6,484 nt of DNA. It comes from Myxococcota bacterium. Lineage in GTDB: Bacteria; Myxococcota; Polyangia; GCA-2747355; JAKLHH01. A program made the position numbers and the translations under genes. Under the pieces are notes generated by a model. That model did no database searches. It saw only the letters and a program-made list of their open reading frames with translations, and was not told where the DNA came from. Positions 6,190 through 6,484 of the stretch are shown one piece after another; the stretch's first letter is position 1, and every line of letters begins with the position of its first letter. The stretch lies in contig JAKLHH010000448.1 in assembly GCA_022710245.1 (NCBI GenBank), forward strand, positions 1 through 6,484, in the 5' to 3' direction.

Positions 6190-6484
6190 GTGGCCGACAG
6201 CACCGCGAACCTCGACCTCATCGATCCGGTGCACCGGCGGGCGCCCCTCATCGAGGGGGGCACCGACCTCCACTCCATCACCGAGGCGGTGGCCCGCCCC
6301 GTGGAGTGGAGACCGCCGCGCGCCTGGTACGTGGCGCTGACCATCTCCCTCGCGCTCCTCTGCCTGGGGCTGGTGGCGATCGGCAACCTCTTCTGGAAGG
6401 GCATCGGCGTCTGGGGCCTTCAGGTCCCGGTCGCCTGGGCCTGGGACATCACCAACTTCGTCTTCTGGGTCGGCATCGGGCACG
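6190..6484 (+). CDS. actC: ACIII subunit ActC (NrfD/PsrC-like membrane quinol oxidase subunit), 3'-truncated by window edge
   Basis: ActC is the polytopic subunit thought to hold the quinol site of alternative complex III. Only its first 98 residues are in the window and the frame remains open at the right edge. The GTG at 6190 begins 2 bases after the actB stop, with a GGAG at 6175-6178 upstream. The N-terminal cytoplasmic tail contains APLIEGG (18-24) and SITEAVARPVE (29-39), matching the family's PLI...VTE...P pattern. The first membrane helix runs about 46-68. It is followed by KGIGVWGLQVPVAWAWDITN (70-89) and the opening of the second helix, FVFWVGIGH (90-98), a strongly conserved ActC/NrfD signature. 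No defect is seen. Full-length family members are around 450-480 residues, so most of the gene is beyond the window. The neighbouring actA and actB make the assignment to ActC rather than PsrC, NrfD or DmsC secure. Confidence 0.93.
   Translation, partial: MADSTANLDLIDPVHRRAPLIEGGTDLHSITEAVARPVEWRPPRAWYVALTISLALLCLGLVAIGNLFWKGIGVWGLQVPVAWAWDITNFVFWVGIGH

Overview
The window is one compact, co-directional (+ strand) respiratory operon segment from a high-GC bacterium. It carries the front half of an alternative complex III (ACIII, quinol:electron-acceptor oxidoreductase, Act) locus, preceded by cytochrome oxidase biogenesis genes. The order ctaB - sco - dihaem cytochrome c - actA - actB - actC, the very high GC content (71 of 90 bases in a sample at 5101-5190), the dominant GTG starts and the style of the proteins suggest a myxobacterial or other deltaproteobacterial-type aerobe (Myxococcota-like). 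This taxonomic guess is inference from gene order and composition; no rRNA or marker gene is present.

Layout. 1-806: haem O synthase CtaB (UbiA family), cut off at its N-terminus by the window edge. 803-1507: membrane-anchored SCO1/SenC copper chaperone with its CxxxC and distal His. 1504-2403: a putative lipoprotein with two class I cytochrome c domains that look like an internal duplication. 2404-2447: the only non-coding gap of any size, 44 bases, holding the actA ribosome binding site. 2448-3095: ActA, a membrane-anchored pentahaem cytochrome c. 3092-6187: ActB, a 1031-residue fusion of a molybdopterin-oxidoreductase-like domain and a four-cluster ferredoxin-like domain, with a Tat signal. 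6190-6484: start of ActC, the NrfD/PsrC-like quinol-oxidising membrane subunit, cut off by the right edge. Three junctions are 4-base stop/start overlaps and one is a 2-base gap, so translation is probably coupled.

How the genes work together (family knowledge). ACIII replaces the bc1 complex: ActC oxidises menaquinol or ubiquinol, electrons pass through the ActB iron-sulphur clusters and the ActA and ActE haems to a cytochrome c or directly to a haem-copper oxidase. CtaB makes haem O, the precursor of haem A, and SCO helps load copper into the CuA site, so both serve the oxidase. Genes actD, actE, actF and the cox genes would be expected just downstream, outside this window.

No mobile element, CRISPR array, RNA gene or wholly unknown system is visible. 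The features most worth a second look are sequence details inside known families: a duplicated His-rich HDPHA segment in the ActB N-terminal tail, a long Ala/Pro linker in ActB, the duplicated cytochrome domains, and a local GC dip with a weak promoter-like pair just before actA.
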